In this document: one piece after another, positions 56,878 through 64,000 of the stretch
Position numbering within the stretch: the first letter of the stretch is position 1
How the letters are laid out: each line of letters starts with the position of its first letter
Assembly (NCBI GenBank): GCA_026989145.1
Contig: JALSJU010000009.1
Location: 1 to 64,000 of the forward strand
Origin: Thiotrichaceae bacterium
GTDB lineage: Bacteria; Pseudomonadota; Gammaproteobacteria; Thiotrichales; Thiotrichaceae
Length of the DNA stretch: 64,000 nucleotides
Direction of reading: 5' to 3'
Translations under genes and position numbers: made by a program
The notes under the pieces: model-generated
Told to the model about the DNA's origin: nothing
What the model saw: only the letters and a program-made list of their open reading frames with translations
Databases searched by the model: none

Positions 56878-57333
56878 TTATTTCCTAAAAACAGCTTCCC
56901 ACCAACGACGCCTATTCTTTGTTTGTTTTGCTTGATTTGATAATTCTTCTGGCATCATCTTGGTAAATATCCAAGAAGGAAGTGGCCCTTGAGTTGCAAT
57001 ACTGCAAGATGTGCCTAAATTATTAGGATCAAATACTTTAATTAATCGTGGTTCTTTGAAGCTATCAGTGTAAACAACACCACAGTATTCTTCGTCATGC
57101 TCCCGACGAAGTAGCTTATTTAACTCATCAACGTAGGTATTTACACTTCCCCCAATTGTTTTGTGAGTTGGTAATGCCTCGCCTACCGCATAAATATACC
57201 AGCCCTGATTACTGTCACTTTTTACGACTTGCCATAATTCTTCTAATTGGCTCCATCGAAGAACACCATAGAACTTTCCATTAAAAGCGGTCAAAAAATC
57301 ACTATTTTGGTAATTAAGGCTGTTATTTATCAT
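56878..57333 (-). CDS. Conserved-looking protein of unknown function
   Basis: The 151-residue soluble protein has segments FYGVLRWSQLEELWQVV, GWYIYAVGEALPTH and GPLPSWIFTKMMPEEL. I have a sense of similar proteins in gammaproteobacteria but cannot name a family. Its start overlaps the end of the VOC gene by 11 bases, so it is coupled to it. Confidence 0.65.
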   Translation of the reverse strand: MINNSLNYQNSDFLTAFNGKFYGVLRWSQLEELWQVVKSDSNQGWYIYAVGEALPTHKTIGGSVNTYVDELNKLLRREHDEEYCGVVYTDSFKEPRLIKVFDPNNLGTSCSIATQGPLPSWIFTKMMPEELSNQAKQTKNRRRWWEAVFRK

Positions 57334-57700
57334 ATTCTATTATTTCCAATGTATTACCATCTGGATCTCGACAAAACAACGCAGTACGACCCGATTGGCT
57401 TTTTGTGTAGATGGTTTCTGATTTTTTTAACTTATCTTCTATACGAGCTAAGTCTTCCGTGATAAAAGCCGTATGTCTATCGCGCCCACCATGAATAGGG
57501 CGATGAATAGAGTCAGGGTTATCTATTTGTAATAAATGAATTTGCTGTTGGTCATTAATATCCAACCAAGCTCCATTAAATTTCATATCTGGTCGGGCTA
57601 AGTTAACTTTCAAGCCTAACACCTTACAATAAAAAACCAACGACTTGTCTAGGTCAGAGACAATCATACTAACGTGATGGATTGCTTTAAAAGTAGCCAT
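57323..57700 (-). CDS. VOC family (glyoxalase-like) protein
   Basis: The 125-residue protein is a vicinal oxygen chelate domain: IHHVSMIVSDLDKSLVFYCK, HIHLLQIDN-type metal His and FCRDPDGNTLEIIEY with the C-terminal Glu. It may be a lyase, dioxygenase or glyoxalase-type enzyme; substrate unknown. I chose the ATG at 57700, with GAG seven bases upstream, over a TTG at 57712 that would overlap the TSUP gene. It lies four bases after that gene. Confidence 0.85.
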   Translation of the reverse strand: MATFKAIHHVSMIVSDLDKSLVFYCKVLGLKVNLARPDMKFNGAWLDINDQQQIHLLQIDNPDSIHRPIHGGRDRHTAFITEDLARIEDKLKKSETIYTKSQSGRTALFCRDPDGNTLEIIEYDK

Positions 57701-57704
57701 GGCT

Positions 57705-58457
57705 TTACTCAAATAAGTATTTAATTAGTCCAGCAGATGATACAACAATGAGTGAGACACCTAAATAGCGGTGAAACGTTGTACTCTCTGTTTGCAAGAG
57801 GTAATCGTGTGCCTTCAAACCAATAAAATGGCCAATCGCTACAAAAGGCAATAATGCCAAGCTAAATTGCCATTGAAGCTCAACATCGTAAACAACAAAG
57901 GCTGCCATCTTAAACGTAACAAGAATAATCCATAATACAAAAAGTGTTTCACGTAATTGAATTCGGCTAACTTTTTTAGCGACCACTGCGGCAATAAGTG
58001 GTGCCCCAATTAATGAGGTGCCGCTCACATACCCTCCTAAAATCAATAAAAGCGTATCAACCCGTTTTGAATTACTGTTAATTTTATAATCTAAAACCCA
58101 AGTAACCCCATAAAATAGAGTAATGAAAAATACAGCTATCACGACCCACATACTAGGAAAACTAAATAAACCGATGAGTCCCGCTATTTTAGGGATGATA
58201 ATAACGGCCATAACACTAGAAACAACTGACCAGTTAATATTTTTTATGCGGCTTGCTAGTGTTATTGAAGTGAAGAATAACAAGTGAGTACCAATAATTG
58301 GCAAGAAAATTAGCGGCTTATCATCAACCAATAATAACAATGGCAAGCCAAGAGCAGCGCCGCCAAAACCAATGCCGGAGCGTACAAAACCAGTCCAAAT
58401 AAAAATCAACGTGATAGCAATGAGTTGACCAGTTGAGAAAGGGTTTAAAAAATTCAT
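57705..58457 (-). CDS. TSUP (TauE/SafE) family anion exporter
   Basis: The 250-residue integral membrane protein has about seven hydrophobic helices, starting with LIAITLIFIWTGFVRSGIGF, followed by GGAALGLPLLLL. That N-terminal SGxGFGGxxLxxP-type pattern and the internal GGYVSGTSLIGAPLIAA repeat mark the TauE/SafE sulfite exporter family. The substrate could be sulfite or another organosulfonate or anion. It heads a TSUP-VOC-unknown-coiled coil run. Confidence 0.88.
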   Translation of the reverse strand: MNFLNPFSTGQLIAITLIFIWTGFVRSGIGFGGAALGLPLLLLVDDKPLIFLPIIGTHLLFFTSITLASRIKNINWSVVSSVMAVIIIPKIAGLIGLFSFPSMWVVIAVFFITLFYGVTWVLDYKINSNSKRVDTLLLILGGYVSGTSLIGAPLIAAVVAKKVSRIQLRETLFVLWIILVTFKMAAFVVYDVELQWQFSLALLPFVAIGHFIGLKAHDYLLQTESTTFHRYLGVSLIVVSSAGLIKYLFE

Positions 58458-58620
58458 TGAGTTATAACTTCTTAAATCTAAAGGTTAACTTGATCTCTGT
58501 TGATTTGCTACCATTATAGGTAAAAATGAGGCTTTGCCTGATCCTTGGGGTGAGTAATAAATCTAAAATTATTTATTGTCGAGTCGTGCAAAATTTCAAG
58601 ATAATGTTCAAACACAGAAT

Positions 58621-59124
58621 ATGAAATCTATAATTCAAACTTATACAAAACAAGCCATTGCAATAAATATTTTGTTATTAGTAGCGCTAGCAAGTCTTAT
58701 TATTGGTCTTACTGCGCCTTTATTAACACTAGAAAAAATGTATTTTTTTGAAAATACCGTTTCTTTACTTTCTACTATTAGACAGCTATTTGCAGAGGGA
58801 GAGTGGTTCCTTTTTATTATCGTTGGTCTTTTTAGTCTCTGCGTACCGCTTCTAAAAATCACCAGTTTATTACTTATTCTAAATGTAAATTACGTTAAAG
58901 GATCCTTCCTCGATAGAGCCTTATATATCATAGAAATAATTGGAAAATGGTCCATGTTAGATGTTTTTGTAGTTGCGTTATTGCTCGTCTCAGTAAAGCT
59001 TGGTGCTTTAGCAAAGGTTGAAGTTCACTACGGTCTTTATGCTTTTGCTTTGTCTGTTCTACTCACTATTGGACTCAGCTATTGGATTAATCATCTTTCA
59101 AAAGTTCGTCATCGAGTGATTTAA
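58621..59124 (+). CDS. Single-domain PqiA-like membrane protein
   Basis: The 167-residue protein has four membrane helices and the PqiA signature GKWSMLDVFVVALLL (about residues 110-124). Full PqiA proteins have two such domains and zinc-finger cysteines; this one has a single domain and none. PqiA partners with the MCE protein PqiB in lipid transport, but no pqiB is adjacent. The ATG at 58621 was preferred to a TTG at 58576. Its TAA stop lies inside the target duplication of a family 1 element. Confidence 0.8.
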   Translation: MKSIIQTYTKQAIAINILLLVALASLIIGLTAPLLTLEKMYFFENTVSLLSTIRQLFAEGEWFLFIIVGLFSLCVPLLKITSLLLILNVNYVKGSFLDRALYIIEIIGKWSMLDVFVVALLLVSVKLGALAKVEVHYGLYAFALSVLLTIGLSYWINHLSKVRHRVI

Positions 59125-59249
59125 GGAACATCTGAACTCTGGCAACGCCAAGTTTCAAGTTTGAGGCATTGATTTTAAGCATAGTCATTCTGTATTCGCT
59201 TTTAAGTCATTTGCAAGCAAAGCACTAAATATGGTTATTCAGTGATTAC
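59125..59249 (+). repeat. Family 1 MITE-like element, copy D, internally deleted (125 bp)
   Basis: The left part reads GGAACATCTGAACTCTGGCA and continues like copy A through GATTTTAAGCATAGTCATT, with a 14-base deletion near the start. The right part is GGTTATTCAGTGATTAC. The middle is lost. TTAA stands on both sides (59121-59124 and 59250-59253), and the left TTAA includes the TAA stop of the pqiA-like gene. Confidence 0.75.
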
Positions 59250-59547
59250 TTAAAGAAAACACTGATTGACTCTCGTAACATTCTGTAAGTCTCAAGAGTA
59301 GTATTGTCTAGCTAGTCATTAAAAGCTCACATGCTTTGATACTGGATATACCTTTTGTCGTATTAGTTATTTTACTGTGGTTTTCTCGTTTTCTGCTAAT
59401 TTTTTAATCATTAGGCTGTCAAAATTGCTTAAATTTACACCAATTGAAGTGGCTCTCTAGGTGTTAAATAGGATTATGATATACACTCAGATTTTTTAAA
59501 TTGAAAGTATAAAGCTACTTTAAAATGAACAGGATCATTTTATTTTC
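59250..59547. other. Intergenic region before the Ca-repeat/OmpA gene
   Basis: No gene or RNA recognised. It should contain the promoter of the 59548 gene. AT-rich candidates such as TTGAAA near 59500 lack a well-spaced -10, so I do not assign one. Confidence 0.3.
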
Positions 59548-61170
59548 ATGAATAAAAGCTCTCAAATCTTATCTATTCTATTTGTTCTAGTGGCTACTAC
59601 CCTGTGGTTTGTTGGTAGTTGGTGGTATTATACCTGTCGCATTAAAAACACCTGCGAGACAAAGCTTACCATTGCAACTCAAGCTAAAAAAAATAAAGAA
59701 ACGATTATTTCTCCCTTAAAGCTTCCCGCTTCAATAGCACTTGATAATGGTGTGTCCTCCTTAAATGTCATCACTGCTAATAATAGTGATACCGATGGCG
59801 ATGGTATTAGTGATAGTAATGAATTAAGACTAAAAACTGACCTTAATAAAAAGGATAGTGACAACGACGGTATCTCTGACGATATAGAAATCGGTCTAAA
59901 TATAAAACAGCCCTTAGATACCGATAACGACGGTATCATTGATGCACTTGATGATGACGATGACAATGATGGTCTTACTACTCAAATTGAGGTTAAAGTC
60001 GGAACAAGCCCACTCCATGAGGATACAGATAATGACGGTATTGATGACCTAAAAGAAATAGGTAGTAATGCCCTTAAACCGCTGGACACGGATAACGATG
60101 GGATAATTAATGCTTTAGACAGTGACGACGATGCAGATGGGATAAAAACTGAGACTGAACTATTACTAGGAATCAACCCGCTACTAGCTGATAGTGATAG
60201 TGATGGAATAAGTGACCTGGACGAAATTGGAAAGCTTATCGAAAAACCACTTGATACAGATAAGGATGGCATAATCGATGCGCTGGACACAGAAGAGAAC
60301 TTAGATAAAGATGGAGATGGCTTAACTGACTTACTTGAGAAAAAACTTAATAGCGACCCAAATAATGTTGATTCAGATGATGATGGTATCAATGACAATG
60401 AGGAATTGGGTGATAATGAGAGCAAGCCTCTTGATACGGATAATGATGGCATCATCAATATTCTTGACCCAGATGACGATAATGATAAATTAGATACCCG
60501 ATTTGAATCAGAAATCGGCACCAACCCTCTTTCACCTGATACAGATGGGGATAGCTTAGATGATGCTAAAGAAGTGGCCGGTGGCACTGTTGGTCATCTA
60601 CCGGATACTGATAAAGATGGAAAAATAGACCCCGTAGATTCTGATGATGATAATGATGGTTTTTCCACTTTAGACGAAATAAGAAATGGTAGTAACCCCT
60701 TTGTAAATGAAAAAGATGCAATAAAGAAAACACCAATTACAGCAACGAAAAAAGCGCCAAATAAGAGTGATTTAAATCAGCTCACGTTGAAGCTAATTGG
60801 AGATAACTCAAGTAAACGCTTTAAAAATGCACGTCTAGCAGTATCGAAGAAAACCACATCAATTACGATAGATCTTCTTACACCTGAAACGAATGATTAC
60901 TTAACTCAGATTATAAAATGGTTACAAGAAAATAAACAAAACACGATTAGTCTTATTGGTCACAGCGATAGTTTTAATTCTGCTCAAGAAAACCTTGCTG
61001 ACGGTATTAACCTTGTCATGTCATTACGTGAAATACTCATTCAACAAGGTGCACCATATCAGCAAATAGATGTCGCCTCTCGAGGCTCTGCTGAGCCTTT
61101 AACCGAAAAAAATAGACAAAATGAAAAATCTAGTAATCGTCGTATTGAAATTAGCCCTATAAATTTATAA
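59548..61170 (+). CDS. Thrombospondin type 3 repeat protein with OmpA-like C-terminus
   Basis: The 540-residue protein has an N-terminal signal anchor (residues ~7-26), then about 300 residues of Asp-rich calcium-binding repeats of the form DTDNDGIIDALDDDDD and DGISDLDEIG (TSP type 3-like). A C-terminal OmpA-like domain (from ~residue 415) contains ISLIGHSDSFNS and SSNRRIEISPI. The usual LSxxRA helix that supplies the peptidoglycan-contacting Arg reads LADGINLVMSLRE, so binding may be weak or altered. It likely spans the periplasm as a stiff Ca-bound rod. It is followed after 33 bases by a helix-hairpin-helix protein. Confidence 0.8.
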   Translation: MNKSSQILSILFVLVATTLWFVGSWWYYTCRIKNTCETKLTIATQAKKNKETIISPLKLPASIALDNGVSSLNVITANNSDTDGDGISDSNELRLKTDLNKKDSDNDGISDDIEIGLNIKQPLDTDNDGIIDALDDDDDNDGLTTQIEVKVGTSPLHEDTDNDGIDDLKEIGSNALKPLDTDNDGIINALDSDDDADGIKTETELLLGINPLLADSDSDGISDLDEIGKLIEKPLDTDKDGIIDALDTEENLDKDGDGLTDLLEKKLNSDPNNVDSDDDGINDNEELGDNESKPLDTDNDGIINILDPDDDNDKLDTRFESEIGTNPLSPDTDGDSLDDAKEVAGGTVGHLPDTDKDGKIDPVDSDDDNDGFSTLDEIRNGSNPFVNEKDAIKKTPITATKKAPNKSDLNQLTLKLIGDNSSKRFKNARLAVSKKTTSITIDLLTPETNDYLTQIIKWLQENKQNTISLIGHSDSFNSAQENLADGINLVMSLREILIQQGAPYQQIDVASRGSAEPLTEKNRQNEKSSNRRIEISPINL

Positions 61171-61203
61171 TTCAAAACGATATGAAACACCAAGGAAAAC
61201 AAC

Positions 61204-62388
61204 ATGTTTGAAAATGCTGTCACACAAACTTATAACCAACAAGATGCAAGCATGGAAATACTTGTCATGCTTGCAGGGAGTTTTTTATTAGGTTCCTTAT
61301 TAGGCTGGCTCATAAATAGCTTTAAGGCTAGAAGTAGCGATATGGGCACTTCTAAGAAGAGTAATGATGGTTTGATTACGACGACAGATGCAGGAACACT
61401 TTCCAATATTACCGAAAAAACTGAATTATCAGAACCTCTAATTGGAAATACGGCAAGCAAACCCCGTGCAGTGATACCCGCCTCACCTGTACATTCAAAT
61501 TTTTCAACACCGCGTATTGATGATTTAACTAAAATTGATGGCATTACATCTAAGATACAAGAGCAGTTAAAGAAAAATGGTATATGTTCCTTTACCGACT
61601 TGCGAGATGCAAACAATGAAAGTCTAAATCTTTCCTCACTGCTGAATATTGACTCTAAGATTGTTGATACTTGGCCTCATCAAGCAAGTCTTGCAGCAAA
61701 AGGTGATTGGAAAAAATTAACAGAGTATCAAGACTTTACACGTAGAAATAGAAAGGCACACAATTCAGCTACCTTAAAAGAAAATACACTGAACGCCAAT
61801 AAAGATGATTTAAAAAAAATTGATGGTATTGGTCCAATAATAGAAGAAATACTTAATAAGCAAGGAATTTATACCTTTAAGGCATTACGAGAAACTGATC
61901 GAGATACTCTCAAAAGTTACTTAAGCAATGCTGATAAACGATTTGCAGCACATGAAACAGAATCATGGCCGCATCAAGCAGGAATGGCAGAAAAAGGTCA
62001 ATGGGAGGAATTAAAAATATACCAAGAATTTATTGATGAAGAAGATAAACTGGAGGAAGAATCATCAATAGTTTCTTTAACCACTAAACGTGCTTCAGTT
62101 AACTCACCATTTGGCAATGTAACGAATATCACGAAAGGTGATGATCTAAAAAAGATTGAAGGTATTGGCCCTAGCATTGAGGCATTACTACAACAGAACG
62201 GGTTAACAAGTTATCAATTGCTTAAGGATGCCAAAATTGAAATGTTAGTTAATATTCTACAAAATGCAGGCCCTCAATTTCGGATGCATGATCCTAAAAG
62301 TTGGCCTAAACAGGCCCAGTTAGCATTTAATGGAGAATGGAGTAAACTGACTGATTTTCAAGACTCACTCTTAAAAACGAATAAATAG
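61204..62388 (+). CDS. Membrane-anchored protein with three helix-hairpin-helix domains
   Basis: The 394-residue protein has one membrane helix (residues ~17-38) and three copies of an ~75-residue unit: DDLTKIDGITSKIQEQLKKNG, DLKKIDGIGPIIEEILNKQG and DLKKIEGIGPSIEALLQQNG, each ending in a [ET]SWPxQAxxAxxGxW-type segment. The unit resembles the HhH/DUF4332-like domains labelled flap endonuclease-1-like. They may bind DNA or act as protein modules; placement beside an envelope protein favours the latter. It is probably co-transcribed with the OmpA-like gene. Confidence 0.7.
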   Translation: MFENAVTQTYNQQDASMEILVMLAGSFLLGSLLGWLINSFKARSSDMGTSKKSNDGLITTTDAGTLSNITEKTELSEPLIGNTASKPRAVIPASPVHSNFSTPRIDDLTKIDGITSKIQEQLKKNGICSFTDLRDANNESLNLSSLLNIDSKIVDTWPHQASLAAKGDWKKLTEYQDFTRRNRKAHNSATLKENTLNANKDDLKKIDGIGPIIEEILNKQGIYTFKALRETDRDTLKSYLSNADKRFAAHETESWPHQAGMAEKGQWEELKIYQEFIDEEDKLEEESSIVSLTTKRASVNSPFGNVTNITKGDDLKKIEGIGPSIEALLQQNGLTSYQLLKDAKIEMLVNILQNAGPQFRMHDPKSWPKQAQLAFNGEWSKLTDFQDSLLKTNK

Positions 62389-62401
62389 TTACTTTTGCAA
62401 T

Positions 62402-62430
62402 TTGAGGATCTGGGCTTTTGAAACTAAAAT
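62402..62430 (+). promoter_or_regulatory. Possible trp promoter
   Basis: TTGAGG (62402-62407) and TAAAAT (62425-62430) are spaced by 17 bases. A second candidate, TTGCCG (62540-62545) with TATCAT (62564-62569), would start transcription at or next to the leader ATG. I see no obvious TrpR operator. The interval 62389-62575 has no other feature. Confidence 0.3.
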
Positions 62431-62575
62431 TGCTTTGACGCATTTCTACTAAGGTCATTTTAAATATGTCTGTAACTTCACAGAAGTACTTTCAAAAAAT
62501 CTCACAAATACCGTGATACAGAGCTTTATCGTTTAGTTCTTGCCGAAAAACAACAAAATACGTTATCATCAAGCT

Positions 62576-62626
62576 ATGAATATTCTGTTTAAAAACATCG
62601 TTTGGCTTTGGTTGCTCTGGATATAG
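62576..62626 (+). CDS. trpL: Tryptophan leader peptide TrpL
   Basis: A 16-codon frame encodes MNILFKNIVWLWLLWI, with three Trp codons within its last seven codons, 69 bases upstream of trpE. Trp-rich leaders in front of trp genes sense charged tRNA-Trp: ribosome stalling switches the leader RNA between antitermination and termination. No ribosome binding site is evident; the start codon lies six bases after a possible -10 (62564-62569), so it could be leaderless if that promoter is used. Confidence 0.75.
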   Translation: MNILFKNIVWLWLLWI

Positions 62627-62627
62627 C

Positions 62628-62645
62628 GCCTTTTGAAAAAAAGGC
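62628..62645 (+). promoter_or_regulatory. Hairpin after trpL, candidate attenuator element
   Basis: GCCTTTT (62628-62634) pairs with AAAAGGC (62639-62645) around a GAAA loop, one base after the trpL stop. No T run follows, so it is not a standard terminator. GGCTTTGG inside trpL (62604-62611) could also pair with CAAAGACC (62663-62670), giving an alternative fold set by ribosome position. Confidence 0.45.
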
Positions 62646-62695
62646 AGTAATTCGTTGTACTTCAAAGACCATTCGTTTTAAACAGGTTATAAATC

Positions 62696-64000
62696 ATGAA
62701 TAACACCGTTTCAGCTTCACCTAACAAACAACAATTTGAAGAATACCTTGCTCAAGGTTACCAACGCATCCCTTTAGTTCGCGAAGTTCTTGCTGACTTA
62801 GATACTCCACTTAGCACTTACTTGAAACTTGCCAATGGCCCTTACTCTTATCTGTTTGAGTCAATCCAAGGAGGCGAAAAATGGGGTCGCTACTCAATCA
62901 TTGGTTTACCAGCTCGAACTATTATTAAGGTTAATGGTAATGATATTGAGATTTCCACTGACTATAAAGTGGTTTCTACTGAAACAGTAGATAACCCTCT
63001 TGAGTGGATAGAAAACTATAAATCGGCAATAAAAGTACCTGAAATTGAAGGCATGCCACGTTTCAATGGTGGACTAGTCGGTTATTTTGGTTATGAGACT
63101 ATTCGCTACATTGAGCCAAAGCTAGCAGGAGGTAGCGCAGAAGATAAGAGCGACCCTTTACAAACGCCTGATATTTTATTGATGCTTTCAGAAGAAGTTA
63201 TCGTTTTTGACACCCTTAACGGCATTCTTTCTATTATTGTTCACGCGGGCGAAGGCGAATTCGAACATGCACAGGAAAGATTGGATTACCTCACTAAGCG
63301 GCTACGCGAACCCTTGACATTATACCAACCTGCTAAGACCTCAAAGTTAATTAATGAGGCTGACTTTGTTTCAGGCTTCACTGAAATTGGTTTTAAAGCA
63401 GCCGTTGAAAAAGCACGTGACTACATCAAAGCAGGCGACATCATGCAGGTGGTGTTATCGCAACGTTTAAGCGTCCCCTTTAAAGCACCGCCGTTAGATT
63501 TATATCGTGCGTTACGCTCACTTAATCCTTCGCCTTATATGCATTTTATGAATTTAGATAATTTTCATATTGTCGGCTCATCCCCTGAGATTTTAGTGCG
63601 ATTAGAAGAAGGTGAAATCACCGTTCGCCCGATTGCAGGCACACGTAAACGCGGTCACGATAATGCTAAAGATTTAGCGATGGAAAAAGAGCTGTTAAAT
63701 GACCCTAAAGAGCTTGCCGAACATCTAATGCTGATTGATCTCGGGCGCAATGATGCAGGACGAGTCAGTCAAATTGGCACGGTAAAACTTACCGATAAGA
63801 TGACGATTGAGCGTTATTCTCATGTGATGCACATTGTGTCTAATGTTATTGGTAAACTGCTTCCTGATTTGAGCGCTATTGATGTGTTACGAGCAACCTT
63901 CCCCGCTGGTACAGTAAGTGGAGCGCCTAAGATTCGTGCAATGGAAATTATTGATGAATTAGAGCCTGTCAAACGAGGTGTTTATTCTGGTGCCATCGGC
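62696..64000 (+). CDS. trpE: Anthranilate synthase component I TrpE (partial)
   Basis: TrpE makes anthranilate from chorismate, the first step of tryptophan synthesis, using ammonia from TrpG. From the ATG at 62696, 435 codons are present and the frame is open at the window edge. The feedback-binding segment LANGPYSYLFESIQGGEKWG is near the N-terminus, and catalytic segments include KAGDIMQVVLSQRL, RPIAGTRKRG and DLGRNDAGRV. The last residues, RGVYSGAIG, show that only ~50 residues are missing. A Trp-rich leader lies upstream. Confidence 0.96.
   Translation, partial: MNNTVSASPNKQQFEEYLAQGYQRIPLVREVLADLDTPLSTYLKLANGPYSYLFESIQGGEKWGRYSIIGLPARTIIKVNGNDIEISTDYKVVSTETVDNPLEWIENYKSAIKVPEIEGMPRFNGGLVGYFGYETIRYIEPKLAGGSAEDKSDPLQTPDILLMLSEEVIVFDTLNGILSIIVHAGEGEFEHAQERLDYLTKRLREPLTLYQPAKTSKLINEADFVSGFTEIGFKAAVEKARDYIKAGDIMQVVLSQRLSVPFKAPPLDLYRALRSLNPSPYMHFMNLDNFHIVGSSPEILVRLEEGEITVRPIAGTRKRGHDNAKDLAMEKELLNDPKELAEHLMLIDLGRNDAGRVSQIGTVKLTDKMTIERYSHVMHIVSNVIGKLLPDLSAIDVLRATFPAGTVSGAPKIRAMEIIDELEPVKRGVYSGAIG

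Noticed and set aside
59679-60587. Two long Ser-rich frames on the minus strand (59679-59966 and 59982-60587)
   Set aside because: They are the antisense shadow of the Asp-rich GAT/GAC repeats of the Ca-repeat protein, which give ATC/GTC/TCA-rich reverse frames. No ribosome site or family supports them.

Overview
The window is an AT-rich stretch of ordinary gammaproteobacterial chromosome, closely packed with housekeeping genes. FeoABC, BioH/BioC, HflD, DarP, PpsR, PpnN, PpnP, TrhO and HolC point to Gammaproteobacteria. A small exported protein of the SoxXA-binding (SoxK) type, a DsrC/TusE-like sulfur carrier and a TauE/SafE exporter suggest a sulfur-oxidising lineage, perhaps near Thiotrichales; this placement is inference. 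I see no rRNA, tRNA, CRISPR array, prophage, integrase or transposase gene.

Layout. 1-3.5 kb: a large BspA-repeat surface lipoprotein, hflD and a DUF3820 gene. 3.5-6.4 kb: feoA-feoB-feoC with a Fur-box promoter. 6.7-9.0 kb: bioH-bioC divergent from plsY. 9.3-11.5 kb: recG. 11.5-14.8 kb: ribE-ribB-ribH-nusB and a YkgJ gene. 15.2-19.1 kb: a secreted RNase T2, trhO, tadA, DUF2237 and a small lipoprotein. 19.2-23.7 kb: guaB and guaA, separated by a fatty acid desaturase gene. 23.9-26.6 kb: the SoxK-like and TusE/DsrC-like genes and a secreted glycosidase-like protein. 26.6-33.7 kb: murI-darP, prc, yehS and an EF-G2-type fusA. 33.9-40.7 kb: pepA-holC, a membrane J-domain protein, an HExxH protein, dapD, ppnP and purT. 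41-48.7 kb: ppsR-ppsA, ppnN, a uracil-DNA glycosylase, an MBL hydrolase and twin glycine-zipper lipoproteins. 48.7-55.6 kb: carA-carB-greA-phosphatase-M17 peptidase. 56.2-59.1 kb: a cluster of small genes (coiled coil, unknown, VOC, TSUP, PqiA). 59.5-62.4 kb: a Ca-repeat/OmpA-like protein and a triple helix-hairpin-helix protein. 62.4 kb to the end: a tryptophan-rich leader peptide and trpE, which is cut by the window edge.

The least ordinary content is between the genes. Several small non-coding elements with terminal inverted repeats (MITE-like) recur. Family 1 has two exact 260-bp copies (14928 and 40739), a diverged inverted copy (55870), an internally deleted copy (59125) and a fragment (6505). 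Three copies are flanked by perfect 4-bp duplications (ATAA, TAAA, TTAA), and in two of them the duplicated bases contain the TAA stop codon of the upstream gene. Family 1 copies can fold into an outer stem carrying two long inner hairpins. A shorter palindrome family (44723, 55789, half copy at 24797) shares the GGAA...TTCC ends and TTAA-like flanks. A separate family (20860, 48306) has ACCTGAATC-type ends and a GATT duplication, and a single element follows plsY (8999). Their mobilising enzyme is not in the window.

Other points of note: a RibBA-like protein whose GTP cyclohydrolase half has lost its zinc cysteines; a tadA whose conserved N-terminus extends upstream of its first usable start codon; and an OmpA-like domain lacking the usual peptidoglycan-binding arginine.
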